Notes: generated from the letters alone by a model not told the origin. A stretch of 11,122 nucleotides of DNA from Lutibacter sp. (GCA_021647265.1 JAKIVA010000067.1:1-11122), one strand, 5' to 3'. Positions 1 through 6,004 are shown, counted from the first letter of the stretch. Numbers and translations are program-made.

Positions 1-13
1 TGGACAATGCCAA

Positions 14-49
14 TTAGAAACTGGGGCATAATTTTAAACCAGTTTTTAA
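14..49 (+). terminator. Stem-loop at left edge, possible terminator for a plus-strand gene outside the window
   Basis: Bases 14-24 (TTAGAAACTGG) pair with 39-49 (CCAGTTTTTAA), giving an 11-pair stem with one G-U wobble in plus-strand RNA and a 14-base loop. The right arm contains five T, but no further T run follows. It faces the minus-strand hairpin at 64-91, so it could end a plus-strand gene entering from the left. That gene is not visible, so the role is inferred. Confidence 0.33.
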
Positions 50-63
50 CTATATTTGAAAAT

Positions 64-91
64 AGGATTCAACTCTGAAAAATTGAACCCT
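64..91 (-). terminator. Candidate terminator of the minus-strand stress cluster
   Basis: Read on the minus strand, AGGGTTCAA (91-83) and TTGAATCCT (72-64) form a 9-pair stem with one G-U wobble and a 10-base loop, followed by ATTTTC. It starts 38 bases after the stop codon of the SpoIIAA-like gene, the last gene of the minus-strand block. The T tract is short, so this is a moderate call. Confidence 0.4.
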
Positions 92-129
92 ATGATTTTA
101 AGTTTACACACTTTACGGGATAGTGTCCT

Positions 130-486
130 TTAATCCTCTTTAAGCCAATTCCAGGCACTATCCATATCTTCAATATCAAAATATTTTTCTTTAAATTTCG
201 TAAAGAAATCATCAATAGCAACCAGTATTCCCCAGTTCCTTTTATCAGCTACATAAGCAATTTTATGAAGCTTATTCCAATATTTAACACCTACTTGAAA
301 TTCTTTAATAAAAGCACCAAAGCTTTCTCCTTTTGCATTGATACAAATCATTAAATTTACTTTGTCAACTTCAGATAACATAAACTCAATACCTTTATCA
401 ATAACATCAATTTCATCTTTTATTATAAATTCGTCTAATTCATAAACCAACGTATCTACTCTTTGAGATTCTATTTGTTGTAACAT
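130..486 (-). CDS. SpoIIAA-like (STAS/SEC14-domain) small protein
   Basis: A 118-residue soluble protein with no signal peptide or membrane segment. It alternates predicted strands and amphipathic helices (VDTLVYELDEFI near residues 10-21, KVNLMICINA near 42-51, HKIAYVADKRNWG near 74-86). It ends in an acidic, tryptophan-containing helix (DMDSAWNWLKED). This pattern is typical of the SpoIIAA-like/STAS-SEC14 single-domain family, which is often found with stress genes and whose biochemical role is poorly defined. The frame is open 20 codons further, to an ATG at 546. I prefer the ATG at 484-486 because it starts 10 bases after the upstream stop and gives the usual family length. The longer form would add a hydrophobic leader overlapping the upstream gene. 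It is probably co-transcribed with the two coiled-coil genes. Family assignment is by eye. Confidence 0.72.
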   Translation of the reverse strand: MLQQIESQRVDTLVYELDEFIIKDEIDVIDKGIEFMLSEVDKVNLMICINAKGESFGAFIKEFQVGVKYWNKLHKIAYVADKRNWGILVAIDDFFTKFKEKYFDIEDMDSAWNWLKED

Positions 487-496
487 TATGAAATAT

Positions 497-1234
497 TTAT
501 GAGTTAATATACCAATTGCTAACCAAAGGAATATATCCATTAGCATAGCTTGCTAAATCTTTATTTTGAAATAATATATTATTTTTTGGAAATTCGAGCC
601 TGAAATTTAAAATTTTACTTTTTTCTAATATCTCAAATATTCCTTTTGATTGAATTTTATTAATTAAAAAAGTATCCTCTAAAAATCTAATAATTTTTCG
701 TCTACCTGAGCCATAGCTAAATTCATTGCTTATTTTTTTACCAAAATGCTCCATCAGTTTCTCTCCAACATCTGAGATCGAATGTCCTTTCGATAAAACT
801 TTACAAACAGCCTCACGTACTTCCATCAATTGAATTGTTGTTTTTGCAATTAAATCATGTAAATTTTTATGCTCTTTTTCCAATCTTGATTTTTCAGCTA
901 ACAGTTTTAATTTTTCAGTTTTTAAATACTCAATATCATTATTCGAAACCTTATCTGAGTGCATTAAATGAAATTTTTCAAAAGTACTCTCTAACTCATT
1001 TAGCCATTTTTTTGAAGCTTTTTTTTCATTTAACACCTCATTAGATTCAACTTCTATGGGGTATTTATCTATTAAATCCAATAAATAATCAATGGTTGAA
1101 ATATCTTCTTTTATTTGAGTGTGCTCAACTTCTAATTTCTCCAATATTTTTTCAAAGTTTTTTAATTCTTTATTCATATCAGAACTGGTTATTTCTTTAT
1201 CTTTTTCTTGAATTAATTTTATAAAATTTTCCAT
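497..1234 (-). CDS. Coiled-coil protein of unknown function, paralogue B
   Basis: I do not recognise a named family. The 245-residue product has no signal peptide or membrane helix. It is rich in Lys, Glu and Leu, with long helical, probably coiled-coil stretches at about residues 8-58 and 70-140. A compact C-terminal region follows (about 145-245): a GRRKIIRFLED-type helix, then INKIQSK, a second helix ending LEKS, a short beta-like stretch and a terminal W-x-I-N motif. Helix-turn-helix-strand order there could be a winged-helix fold, but this is a guess. Its upstream neighbour is a paralogue of exactly the same length, about 40% identical by eye over the C-terminal half. The gap to that neighbour is 20 bases and to the downstream SpoIIAA-like gene 10 bases, so the three probably form one transcript. 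Its only cysteine (Cys144) is conserved in the paralogue (Cys147). Confidence 0.85.
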   Translation of the reverse strand: MENFIKLIQEKDKEITSSDMNKELKNFEKILEKLEVEHTQIKEDISTIDYLLDLIDKYPIEVESNEVLNEKKASKKWLNELESTFEKFHLMHSDKVSNNDIEYLKTEKLKLLAEKSRLEKEHKNLHDLIAKTTIQLMEVREAVCKVLSKGHSISDVGEKLMEHFGKKISNEFSYGSGRRKIIRFLEDTFLINKIQSKGIFEILEKSKILNFRLEFPKNNILFQNKDLASYANGYIPLVSNWYINS

Positions 1235-1254
1235 TATATTTATTTTTTAATTTA

Positions 1255-1992
1255 TTAAACGTTTATATGCCAGGCTCCAATTATAGGTACAAATTCATCA
1301 GCAAATCCATAATCTTTGTAATAGTAGAATACATCATTCTCAGGAATATCAATTTTAAATTTTATGGTATTACTTTTTTCTAACAGATCTATCAACTCTT
1401 TGGATCTTATCTTATTTATTTTAAATGTTTTCTCTAAAAATAAAATGATTTCTTTTCGACCTGAGAAATATGTCCCAACCACTTTATCACCATATTTTTC
1501 TGCTAATTTTTTGGCCACAGCAACAATATCATACCCTTTTGTTATTTTTTTACAAAATTCATTTCTTACGTCGGTTAATAATACTGTAGTTTTAGAAATA
1601 ATGTTATTTATATATTTTAGCTGGCGTTCTAAATTTTTCTTCTCCTCTAAAAGTTTTGTGTTTTCGAGCTTTATAAAATCTATTTCTTCTTTATTTAAAT
1701 CTTCAGTGGATGTATTGTGAAAACCTTCAAAAATATCTTTCAAACTTTGCAACCATTTTCCTATTTCTTTTTCATGTTTGCTTGATTGTTCATCCTCTTT
1801 TCTTGTAATTTTTATTTTGTGTTTATCTATTAGCGTCAACAAATAAACAATCTCATTTAAATTCTCTTTTAACGCTGTATGCTCTTTATTTAATTCTGAT
1901 AAAACTATTTCTAGAGCCTTAATATCTTTCTTTTTGTGATAAAATAAAATACTTTTATCTTTCTCCTCTATTAATTTTTTAAAGTAAGTCAT
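1255..1992 (-). CDS. Coiled-coil protein of unknown function, paralogue A
   Basis: A 245-residue cytoplasmic-looking protein with no recognised family. It has the same plan as its downstream tandem neighbour: an N-terminal F-x-KLI-x-EKDK start, a first helical coil (about 5-60) ending in LLTLIDK, and a K-W-L-x-x-L...FE-x-FH segment (79-92). A second heptad-like coil follows (about 100-140), then a conserved KTT...L..VR...C block with a lone cysteine at 147. The C-terminal domain carries SGRKEIILFLEKTFKINKI, LLEKS and the closing W-x-I-N. Divergence of the pair is spread evenly, so the duplication is not recent. A 127-base gap with two stem-loops separates it from the PepSY-like gene upstream. 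It may therefore have its own promoter or be reached by read-through. Charged coils suggest homo- or hetero-oligomerisation with the neighbour; this is inference. Confidence 0.85.
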   Translation of the reverse strand: MTYFKKLIEEKDKSILFYHKKKDIKALEIVLSELNKEHTALKENLNEIVYLLTLIDKHKIKITRKEDEQSSKHEKEIGKWLQSLKDIFEGFHNTSTEDLNKEEIDFIKLENTKLLEEKKNLERQLKYINNIISKTTVLLTDVRNEFCKKITKGYDIVAVAKKLAEKYGDKVVGTYFSGRKEIILFLEKTFKINKIRSKELIDLLEKSNTIKFKIDIPENDVFYYYKDYGFADEFVPIIGAWHINV

Positions 1993-2032
1993 AACGCTAT
2001 TAATTTATATTTAACTCTATTTTTTAAAGTAG

Positions 2033-2065
2033 GGAAAAGATGATTGTCTAATTTTCATCTTTTCC
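2033..2065 (-). terminator. Perfect 11-bp stem-loop between PepSY-like and coiled-coil genes
   Basis: GGAAAAGATGA at 2033-2043 is the exact reverse complement of TCATCTTTTCC at 2055-2065, with an 11-base loop. It lies 54 bases past the stop of the PepSY-like gene and 40 bases before the next start. No clean T run follows on the minus strand (ACTTTAAAAAA). It may be a partial terminator, an RNA-stability hairpin or part of the leader of the coiled-coil genes. Confidence 0.4.
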
Positions 2066-2071
2066 TTACAA

Positions 2072-2098
2072 AACTTAAACCTAACTTTATTTTAAGTT
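2072..2098 (-). repeat. Second stem-loop in the same gap, AT-only arms
   Basis: AACTTAAA (2072-2079) and TTTAAGTT (2091-2098) form a perfect 8-base inverted repeat with an 11-base loop. It starts 21 bases downstream of the PepSY-like stop codon. On the minus strand the stem is followed by TTGT, a weak T tract. With the hairpin at 2033-2065 it makes a double stem-loop. Arms composed only of A/T (plus one C/G pair) could arise by chance in this DNA. Confidence 0.3.
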
Positions 2099-2119
2099 AT
2101 TTATATCTACCTTTTACTT

Positions 2120-2644
2120 TTACAATGCTTTTAAGAATTTTCCATTGGCATCAGTGTAAACTCTTATTTTTTTACCACTATTTTCAAGAATTATTTTATA
2201 GCGTTCATGTTTATTAAGACCTTTGTAATGAATCATTTTATAGTGATCTTTTATTAAATTCCATCCAGGATAGGTTATTGCTAAGGTATGAGCTACTGCT
2301 TTTGGAAGTTCAACATTTTTACCATGTTCAACTGTACTTAATAATTCACCATTTTTGTTATATGTTGCTACAAGTATTTCCCCTTTTCCTTTAAGTGTTA
2401 CTTGGTATGTACTGTAATCATCATTTGAATTGATATTTCTATCTACAATAACATCACTTTCAATAAATTCTAATGGTACTGCTGTATATTCATCCACAAT
2501 AAAATCTGGATAGTCTTCTTCAATATTTTCAATAATTACACTTGGAACTTCTTCCTTTTTTAATTTTGCTTCAAATAGCACGTCTTGGGCATAAGATTGA
2601 AATACAAACCCTACCAATAATAGCCCTACAATTGTTTTTTTCAT
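2120..2644 (-). CDS. Secreted PepSY-like (beta-lactamase-inhibitor-like fold) protein, two repeats
   Basis: A 174-residue exported protein. Residues 1-20 are a signal peptide (MKK, hydrophobic core, then S-Y-A-Q before Asp21), giving a periplasmic or surface product. The mature part has two PepSY-like units. Unit one has VPSVIIENIEEDYPDF (33-48) followed by strands to about 100. Unit two has LPKAVAHTLAITYPGW (113-128) followed by strands to the end. The P-x-x-V...YP helix followed by sheet, including K-G-x-G-E-I-L and YNKNGELL turns, matches the PepSY-like proteins common in Bacteroidota. Their function is mostly unknown; binding or inhibitory roles are proposed from the fold. No enzyme motif is visible. 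It follows the YfdX gene after 66 bases and probably shares its transcript. I see no -7 element in that gap. Confidence 0.8.
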   Translation of the reverse strand: MKKTIVGLLLVGFVFQSYAQDVLFEAKLKKEEVPSVIIENIEEDYPDFIVDEYTAVPLEFIESDVIVDRNINSNDDYSTYQVTLKGKGEILVATYNKNGELLSTVEHGKNVELPKAVAHTLAITYPGWNLIKDHYKMIHYKGLNKHERYKIILENSGKKIRVYTDANGKFLKAL

Positions 2645-2702
2645 AATTTAAATGTTTAAAAATTAATATTATTTACTTATTCACTTTAAAAATTGATGTT
2701 TC

Positions 2703-2720
2703 AGTTTCCCTTAAGAAACT
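2703..2720 (-). repeat. Short hairpin over the yfdX stop codon
   Basis: AGTTTC (2703-2708) and GAAACT (2715-2720) form a 6-base perfect inverted repeat with a 6-base loop that contains the stop codon (2711-2713) of the YfdX-family gene. No T tract follows. It could modestly affect mRNA processing between this gene and the PepSY-like gene, but chance is a serious alternative. Confidence 0.25.
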
Positions 2721-3658
2721 AGGAACAACCTTTCTCTAAAGGTTTTTACTTTTAGTTTTAGTTTGTTAAATAATTCTTTTAAATCTTTATCTGAATTTGC
2801 TGATTTTTTCAACAATTTAATATCATTACGAAGCTCTTTATACATTTTATCTTTGTTTCCATAACCCAATACTTCGGCTAGTTTTAATTGATAATCTGCA
2901 TTCTCTAATAAGTTAATTACAATTGCACTATTTTCTGTTCTATCTTCTAAATGCCTTGCCATAGCTTCATCAATTAACACCTCAGCCTGAAGCATTGGTA
3001 TAGGCAATTTATTTTCTTCAATAACAAGAGCATTTAATGTAGTAACTAACACTGTTTCGGCTTCACTTACTTTACCTTGATCTATTAATTTTAGTGCTCT
3101 TTTAATTTCTCTTGGGTAAGTTACTAATGGAACATTTACGGTAGTTATATTAATTTCACTTGTTAGTTTTGAAAGCAAGGCTCTTGCTTCCTGTAACTGT
3201 TCATTTTTCAATGCTTTTTCAGCATCTTTGGTAACTTGTTTAACTGTACTTATATCTGTAATTAAATCGTTTGTTTTTACACTAACATCAATAGGTAACA
3301 AATCTAATTTTGGATATTTTTTTACAATAGCTTCAATTTCACTTGATACTTCTTTAAGTTGTTTTGTTGCTTTACTAACATTTTTAGTTGACAGAAGCTG
3401 TACGGCACTTTGAGTTTTAACTATGGTTTGAATGGCTTCTGTAGCTACTTTTTCTCTTGCTTCCTTAACTTTTTGCATTGCTTTCATCTGAGATTTAATT
3501 ATAATACTGTCTTCAGACATTTCAAGAGTTGCTGGTTGTTCAATTGCTATTTCATTATTTAATAGTTTGTTAGGTGCTTTTTTACCTTGAGTTTGACAAG
3601 AAGTAAAAGCAATAATAATTGTACTAAACAGTACAAAAGATTTAATTGTGTTTTTCAT
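2711..3658 (-). CDS. YfdX-family lipoprotein
   Basis: A 315-residue envelope protein. The first 20 residues are a lipoprotein signal ending A-F-T-S before Cys21, so the mature protein is probably lipid-anchored. The body is helical and matches the YfdX pattern. It has a Q/A/K-rich helix region (about 57-110), then a YPKLDLLPIDVSV segment (115-127), then A-x-x-ALKNEQLQEARALL (146-162). EINITTVNVPLVTYPREIKRALKLIDQGK (about 168-196) and the ALVIEE...LPIPMLQAE segment (210-226) follow. In E. coli yfdX belongs to the EvgA acid-resistance regulon, and its exact function is not settled. About 80 C-terminal residues form a lysine-rich helical extension beyond the usual domain. The gene lies 31 bases after the YflT-like gene, consistent with an operon. 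The lipobox is loose (no L at -3), so lipidation is likely but not certain. Confidence 0.82.
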   Translation of the reverse strand: MKNTIKSFVLFSTIIIAFTSCQTQGKKAPNKLLNNEIAIEQPATLEMSEDSIIIKSQMKAMQKVKEAREKVATEAIQTIVKTQSAVQLLSTKNVSKATKQLKEVSSEIEAIVKKYPKLDLLPIDVSVKTNDLITDISTVKQVTKDAEKALKNEQLQEARALLSKLTSEINITTVNVPLVTYPREIKRALKLIDQGKVSEAETVLVTTLNALVIEENKLPIPMLQAEVLIDEAMARHLEDRTENSAIVINLLENADYQLKLAEVLGYGNKDKMYKELRNDIKLLKKSANSDKDLKELFNKLKLKVKTFRERLFLVS

Positions 3659-3689
3659 TTTGTTGATTTTTAAGATTTAATTATTTGTT

Positions 3690-4202
3690 TTAATGATGAA
3701 TGCTCACTTCAACTGCAGGTAAAGAATCTGAGATAATTTCTCTTGCATTATTAACTTCTTCTGAAGTTCCGTGAGCTATAACTAAATATTTATCTGCTCT
3801 TAAGTCAGATTCATATTTTAAAATACTATTATTTGGAATACCTATACTAAATAAAGCTCCTCCAAGTGCTGATACGCCACCAACCACAAAAGCTCCTTCT
3901 AATCCTCCAACAAATGCCGATACAAAAGGACCTGCCATTACTAAAGGGCCAATGCCAGGGACGATAAAGAATCCTGCTCCTAAAATAAAGCCCCATAATC
4001 CTCCCCAAAAGGCTCCTGCTTTTCCCCAACTCTTTATAGCATCTCCTGTGTTATAATATCCTACAACTTTATCTTCTTCATGATAATCTTTACCAATAAT
4101 GGAAAGTTTCTTCATGTTAAAACCAAGCTGTTGTAATTTCTTAACAACTTGTTCGGCTTCTTGATGCGTGTTGCATACAGCAACTGTAACCTCATTTTTC
4201 AT
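3690..4202 (-). CDS. YflT/DUF1269-like general stress protein with glycine-rich hydrophobic core
   Basis: A 170-residue protein in three parts. Residues 1-50 form a small alpha/beta unit (EVTVAVCNTHQEAEQVVKKL, then GFNMKKLSIIGKDY) like the N-terminal domain of heat-induced YflT-type stress proteins. Residues 58-120 form a very glycine-rich hydrophobic region (GAFWGGLWGFILGAG, then FVSAFVGGLEGAFVVGG) with spacing like glycine-zipper membrane segments, probably two or three membrane passes. Residues 124-170 return to a soluble alpha/beta unit (SILKYESDLRADKYLVIAHG, then a helix and VEVSIHH). The layout suggests one soluble fold split by an inserted membrane-active hairpin. It is the first gene of the minus-strand block and directly follows the candidate promoter. 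The family link is by motif. No enzymatic activity is expected. Confidence 0.75.
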   Translation of the reverse strand: MKNEVTVAVCNTHQEAEQVVKKLQQLGFNMKKLSIIGKDYHEEDKVVGYYNTGDAIKSWGKAGAFWGGLWGFILGAGFFIVPGIGPLVMAGPFVSAFVGGLEGAFVVGGVSALGGALFSIGIPNNSILKYESDLRADKYLVIAHGTSEEVNNAREIISDSLPAVEVSIHH

Positions 4203-4249
4203 TATTTTAATTTAAGTATTAGACAAAATGTATCTAAAAAATTATGGTA

Positions 4250-4257
4250 CAAAGTTA
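4250..4257 (-). promoter_or_regulatory. Bacteroidota -7 element upstream of the stress cluster
   Basis: On the minus strand these bases read TAACTTTG, an exact match to the Bacteroidota -7 consensus TAnnTTTG. It lies 47 bases before the start at 4202, which would give a leader of about 40 bases. No TTG-type -33 element lies 17-23 bases upstream. That space is filled by an inverted repeat instead, which hints at regulator-dependent control. Confidence 0.5.
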
Positions 4258-4297
4258 TGTGCAAAACAAAGGTGATATCCACCACTTTTGTAGCACA
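4258..4297. promoter_or_regulatory. Nested inverted repeat, candidate operator
   Basis: Two symmetric pairs are nested here. The outer arms are TGTGC (4258-4262) and GCACA (4293-4297), a perfect match. The inner arms are CAAAGGTG (4267-4274) and CACTTTTG (4283-4290), 7 of 8 paired. Both are centred within one base of each other near 4278. The repeat abuts the -7 element at 4250-4257 and occupies the expected -33 region of the minus-strand promoter. It is richer in G/C than the surrounding sequence. A transcription-factor site is the simplest reading. Confidence 0.45.
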
Positions 4298-4443
4298 AAT
4301 CATCTTTAAAACATAATTTTTTGTTAAAAAAGAAATGAGTTATTTAAATTTAATCACATTTTTTTATAGCAATAACTTTATTTATCTGAAAAAATATTCG
4401 TATTATTTCTTTTGTTTAATTTGGTGCAATTATAAATTACGTT

Positions 4444-5211
4444 ATGGATATTATTACTTGGAATGTAAATGGTATTAGAGCAATTGTTAAAAAGGATTTT
4501 TTTAATACTATAGAAAAATTGAATCCTGATATACTTTGCTTACAAGAAACCAAAGCTCAGAATAAAGAAGTTGAAAAAGCACTTGCTCCTTTAGCTGGTA
4601 ATTATCATATATATTATAATGCAGCCGAAAAAAAGGGGTATTCTGGCACCACAATACTTTGCAAAAAGAAACCTGTTAAAATAGTAAATGATATGGGGAT
4701 TGAGGAACATGATACTGAAGGAAGAATACAATGTGCCGAGTACACAAATTTTTATATTGTCAATGTTTATGTTCCAAATGCTGGTCAACAATTAAAGCGA
4801 TTATCATATAGAAAAAAATGGGATACTGATTTTTTAGCTTATTTAAAAAATTTAAATAAAGTAAAGCCTGTTATTATTTGTGGTGATTTTAATGTTGCTC
4901 ACCGTTCAATTGATTTAAAAAATGACAAATCCAACTATAATAAAACTGCGGGCTATACTCAAATTGAAATTGATGGATTTGATACCATTATTAACAATGG
5001 GTTTATAGACTCATTCAGGTATTTACATCCCAACGATGTTTCATACACCTATTGGAGTTATCGTTTTAATGCCAGAGCTAGAAATACTGGATGGCGTATT
5101 GATTATGTTTTGGTTAGTAAAAATATTATTGATAAAATTAAAGTGGTTAAAATACTTTCAACATTTATGGGATCTGACCACTGCCCTGTTCATCTTAAAA
5201 TTAATTTATAA
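4444..5211 (+). CDS. xth: Exodeoxyribonuclease III (AP endonuclease, Xth family)
   Basis: A 255-residue cytoplasmic DNA-repair nuclease of the endonuclease/exonuclease/phosphatase fold. It cleaves DNA 5' to abasic sites and removes 3' blocking groups. The family motifs are all present in order: WNVNGIRA with Asn7, LQETKA with metal-binding Glu35, GYSGTTI near 65-71, NVYVPN with Tyr109, CGDFNVAH with Asp148 and Asn150, GWRIDYVLVS near 216-225, and GSDHCPV with Asp245 and His246. Length is normal for Xth. The start is the first ATG and begins directly at the conserved strand. It is transcribed away from the stress cluster and converges on the Crp/Fnr gene, with a shared stem-loop at the 3' ends. 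It appears to be a single-gene unit. Confidence 0.95.
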   Translation: MDIITWNVNGIRAIVKKDFFNTIEKLNPDILCLQETKAQNKEVEKALAPLAGNYHIYYNAAEKKGYSGTTILCKKKPVKIVNDMGIEEHDTEGRIQCAEYTNFYIVNVYVPNAGQQLKRLSYRKKWDTDFLAYLKNLNKVKPVIICGDFNVAHRSIDLKNDKSNYNKTAGYTQIEIDGFDTIINNGFIDSFRYLHPNDVSYTYWSYRFNARARNTGWRIDYVLVSKNIIDKIKVVKILSTFMGSDHCPVHLKINL

Positions 5212-5260
5212 TAATTAAAAGCTCTAAAATAGTGATGTGATTTTATACAATTTAATTATT
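5210..5260. terminator. Nested bidirectional terminator between xth and the Crp/Fnr gene
   Basis: The outer arms AATAATTAAA (5210-5219) and TTTAATTATT (5251-5260) are perfect reverse complements. They overlap the stop codons of both convergent genes. An inner perfect 6-base pair of arms, TAAAAT (5225-5230) and ATTTTA (5240-5245), encloses a 9-base loop. All arms are A/T-only, so thermal stability is modest. Position and symmetry support a two-way terminator. Confidence 0.5.
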
Positions 5261-5968
5261 CCCTGCTTTAAACTTATTAAGTAACGCCTCTGTATCTTTT
5301 ATTTTTATATGATTTCTATCTATTTTAATAATATTCTCATCTTTTAGTTTTTGAAGATGCCTGTTTAAAACATTACGAGCGCTTCCAATCATATTGGCAA
5401 GTTCTGTATGAGAAAGGTTGTTAATAAGCTTTAATGATGATGAATGGTGTTTTGTATTGGTAATATGACTTGTAAATAATTTTACTGTTCTAGACCAAGT
5501 ATTTAACAAGGCTAAATCTGTTGCACTTTCTTCAAAAAAGCGCAATTGTTCACCTAAATATGGTAACAATGTTTTATTAAATTCGGGATGTTTAGAAATC
5601 CACTGTTTTACTAAATCCATAGGAGCCACAAGAGCTTCAACTTCATCTAAAGCTTCTGTAAAAACCTGATGTTCTTGTCCATCTAACAAACAAATTACAT
5701 CAAAAATATTACCTGAATCTAAAATCTCAATTATATATTCATTTCCTGTATTTTTATTAATTTGAGAAACTTTTACTCTTCCTTTTATTATGAGGTATAA
5801 ATTTTTTTTAGTTTTTTGATTATCAAATGGCACGCCTCGCTTTTTCCAAGTTTCTATATGAAAATTATTCAACATTTCTACAATGACCTCATCTCTCAAA
5901 CCTGAAAAATGAGGTGATTTTTTCATAAAATCAAAATAATAACTAAATTTCGTATTTTCTTCTTTCAT
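5252..5968 (-). CDS. Crp/Fnr-family transcriptional regulator
   Basis: A 238-residue DNA-binding regulator. Residues about 20-125 form a cyclic-nucleotide-binding-type beta barrel (SPHFSGLRDEVIVEM entry, LYLIIKGRVKVSQIN, then EYIIEILDSGNIFDVICLL). A long dimerisation helix follows (about 128-168). Residues 180-235 form a winged helix with the recognition helix in SHTELANMIGSARNVLNRHLQKL (186-208). Only one cysteine (Cys93) is visible, so the four-cysteine iron-sulfur cluster of true Fnr is absent. The cyclic-nucleotide phosphate-binding R-S motif is also not evident. The effector is therefore unknown. It is the last gene of a run with a methyltransferase and bshC, 36 bases after bshC. It could be a redox- or thiol-responsive regulator of that run, but this is inference from position only. 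Confidence 0.88.
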   Translation of the reverse strand: MKEENTKFSYYFDFMKKSPHFSGLRDEVIVEMLNNFHIETWKKRGVPFDNQKTKKNLYLIIKGRVKVSQINKNTGNEYIIEILDSGNIFDVICLLDGQEHQVFTEALDEVEALVAPMDLVKQWISKHPEFNKTLLPYLGEQLRFFEESATDLALLNTWSRTVKLFTSHITNTKHHSSSLKLINNLSHTELANMIGSARNVLNRHLQKLKDENIIKIDRNHIKIKDTEALLNKFKAGNN

Positions 5969-6004
5969 TTGATATATTTTAACAATACAATTTACTAAAT
6001 AAAC

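Larger units (their letters stand above)
4203..4443. other. Divergent intergenic region between YflT-like gene and xth
   Basis: A 241-base, mostly A/T gap between two divergent genes. It holds the exact -7 element and nested dyad listed separately for the minus-strand gene. For xth I see only near-matches to TAnnTTTG on the plus strand (TAACTTTA at 4373-4380 and TTAATTTG at 4416-4423), neither with a clear -33 TTG at proper spacing. I therefore do not call a plus-strand promoter. No small ORF or RNA gene is apparent. Confidence 0.6.

Noticed and set aside
487..546. 20-codon N-terminal extension of the SpoIIAA-like gene with a hydrophobic leader
   Set aside because: It overlaps the end of the upstream gene out of frame and is not expected in this soluble family. 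The ATG at 484-486 gives a 10-base gap and normal length.
835..1044. 69-residue plus-strand open frame antisense to the downstream coiled-coil gene
   Set aside because: A shadow of a Lys/Glu-rich coiled-coil gene with no domain signal and no promoter.
1364..1720. 118-residue plus-strand open frame antisense to the upstream coiled-coil gene
   Set aside because: It is Phe/Ser-rich, as expected from the complement of Lys/Glu-rich coding sequence, and lies wholly inside a well-supported gene.
3847..4029. 60-residue minus-strand frame inside the YflT-like gene
   Set aside because: It is out of frame in glycine-rich coding sequence and has the Arg/Trp/Ser-rich composition of a shifted frame.
4258..4297. 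Reading the dyad as a classical Crp site
   Set aside because: TGTG and CACA are present in the outer arms, but their spacing is far from TGTGA-N6-TCACA, so no specific regulator is assigned.
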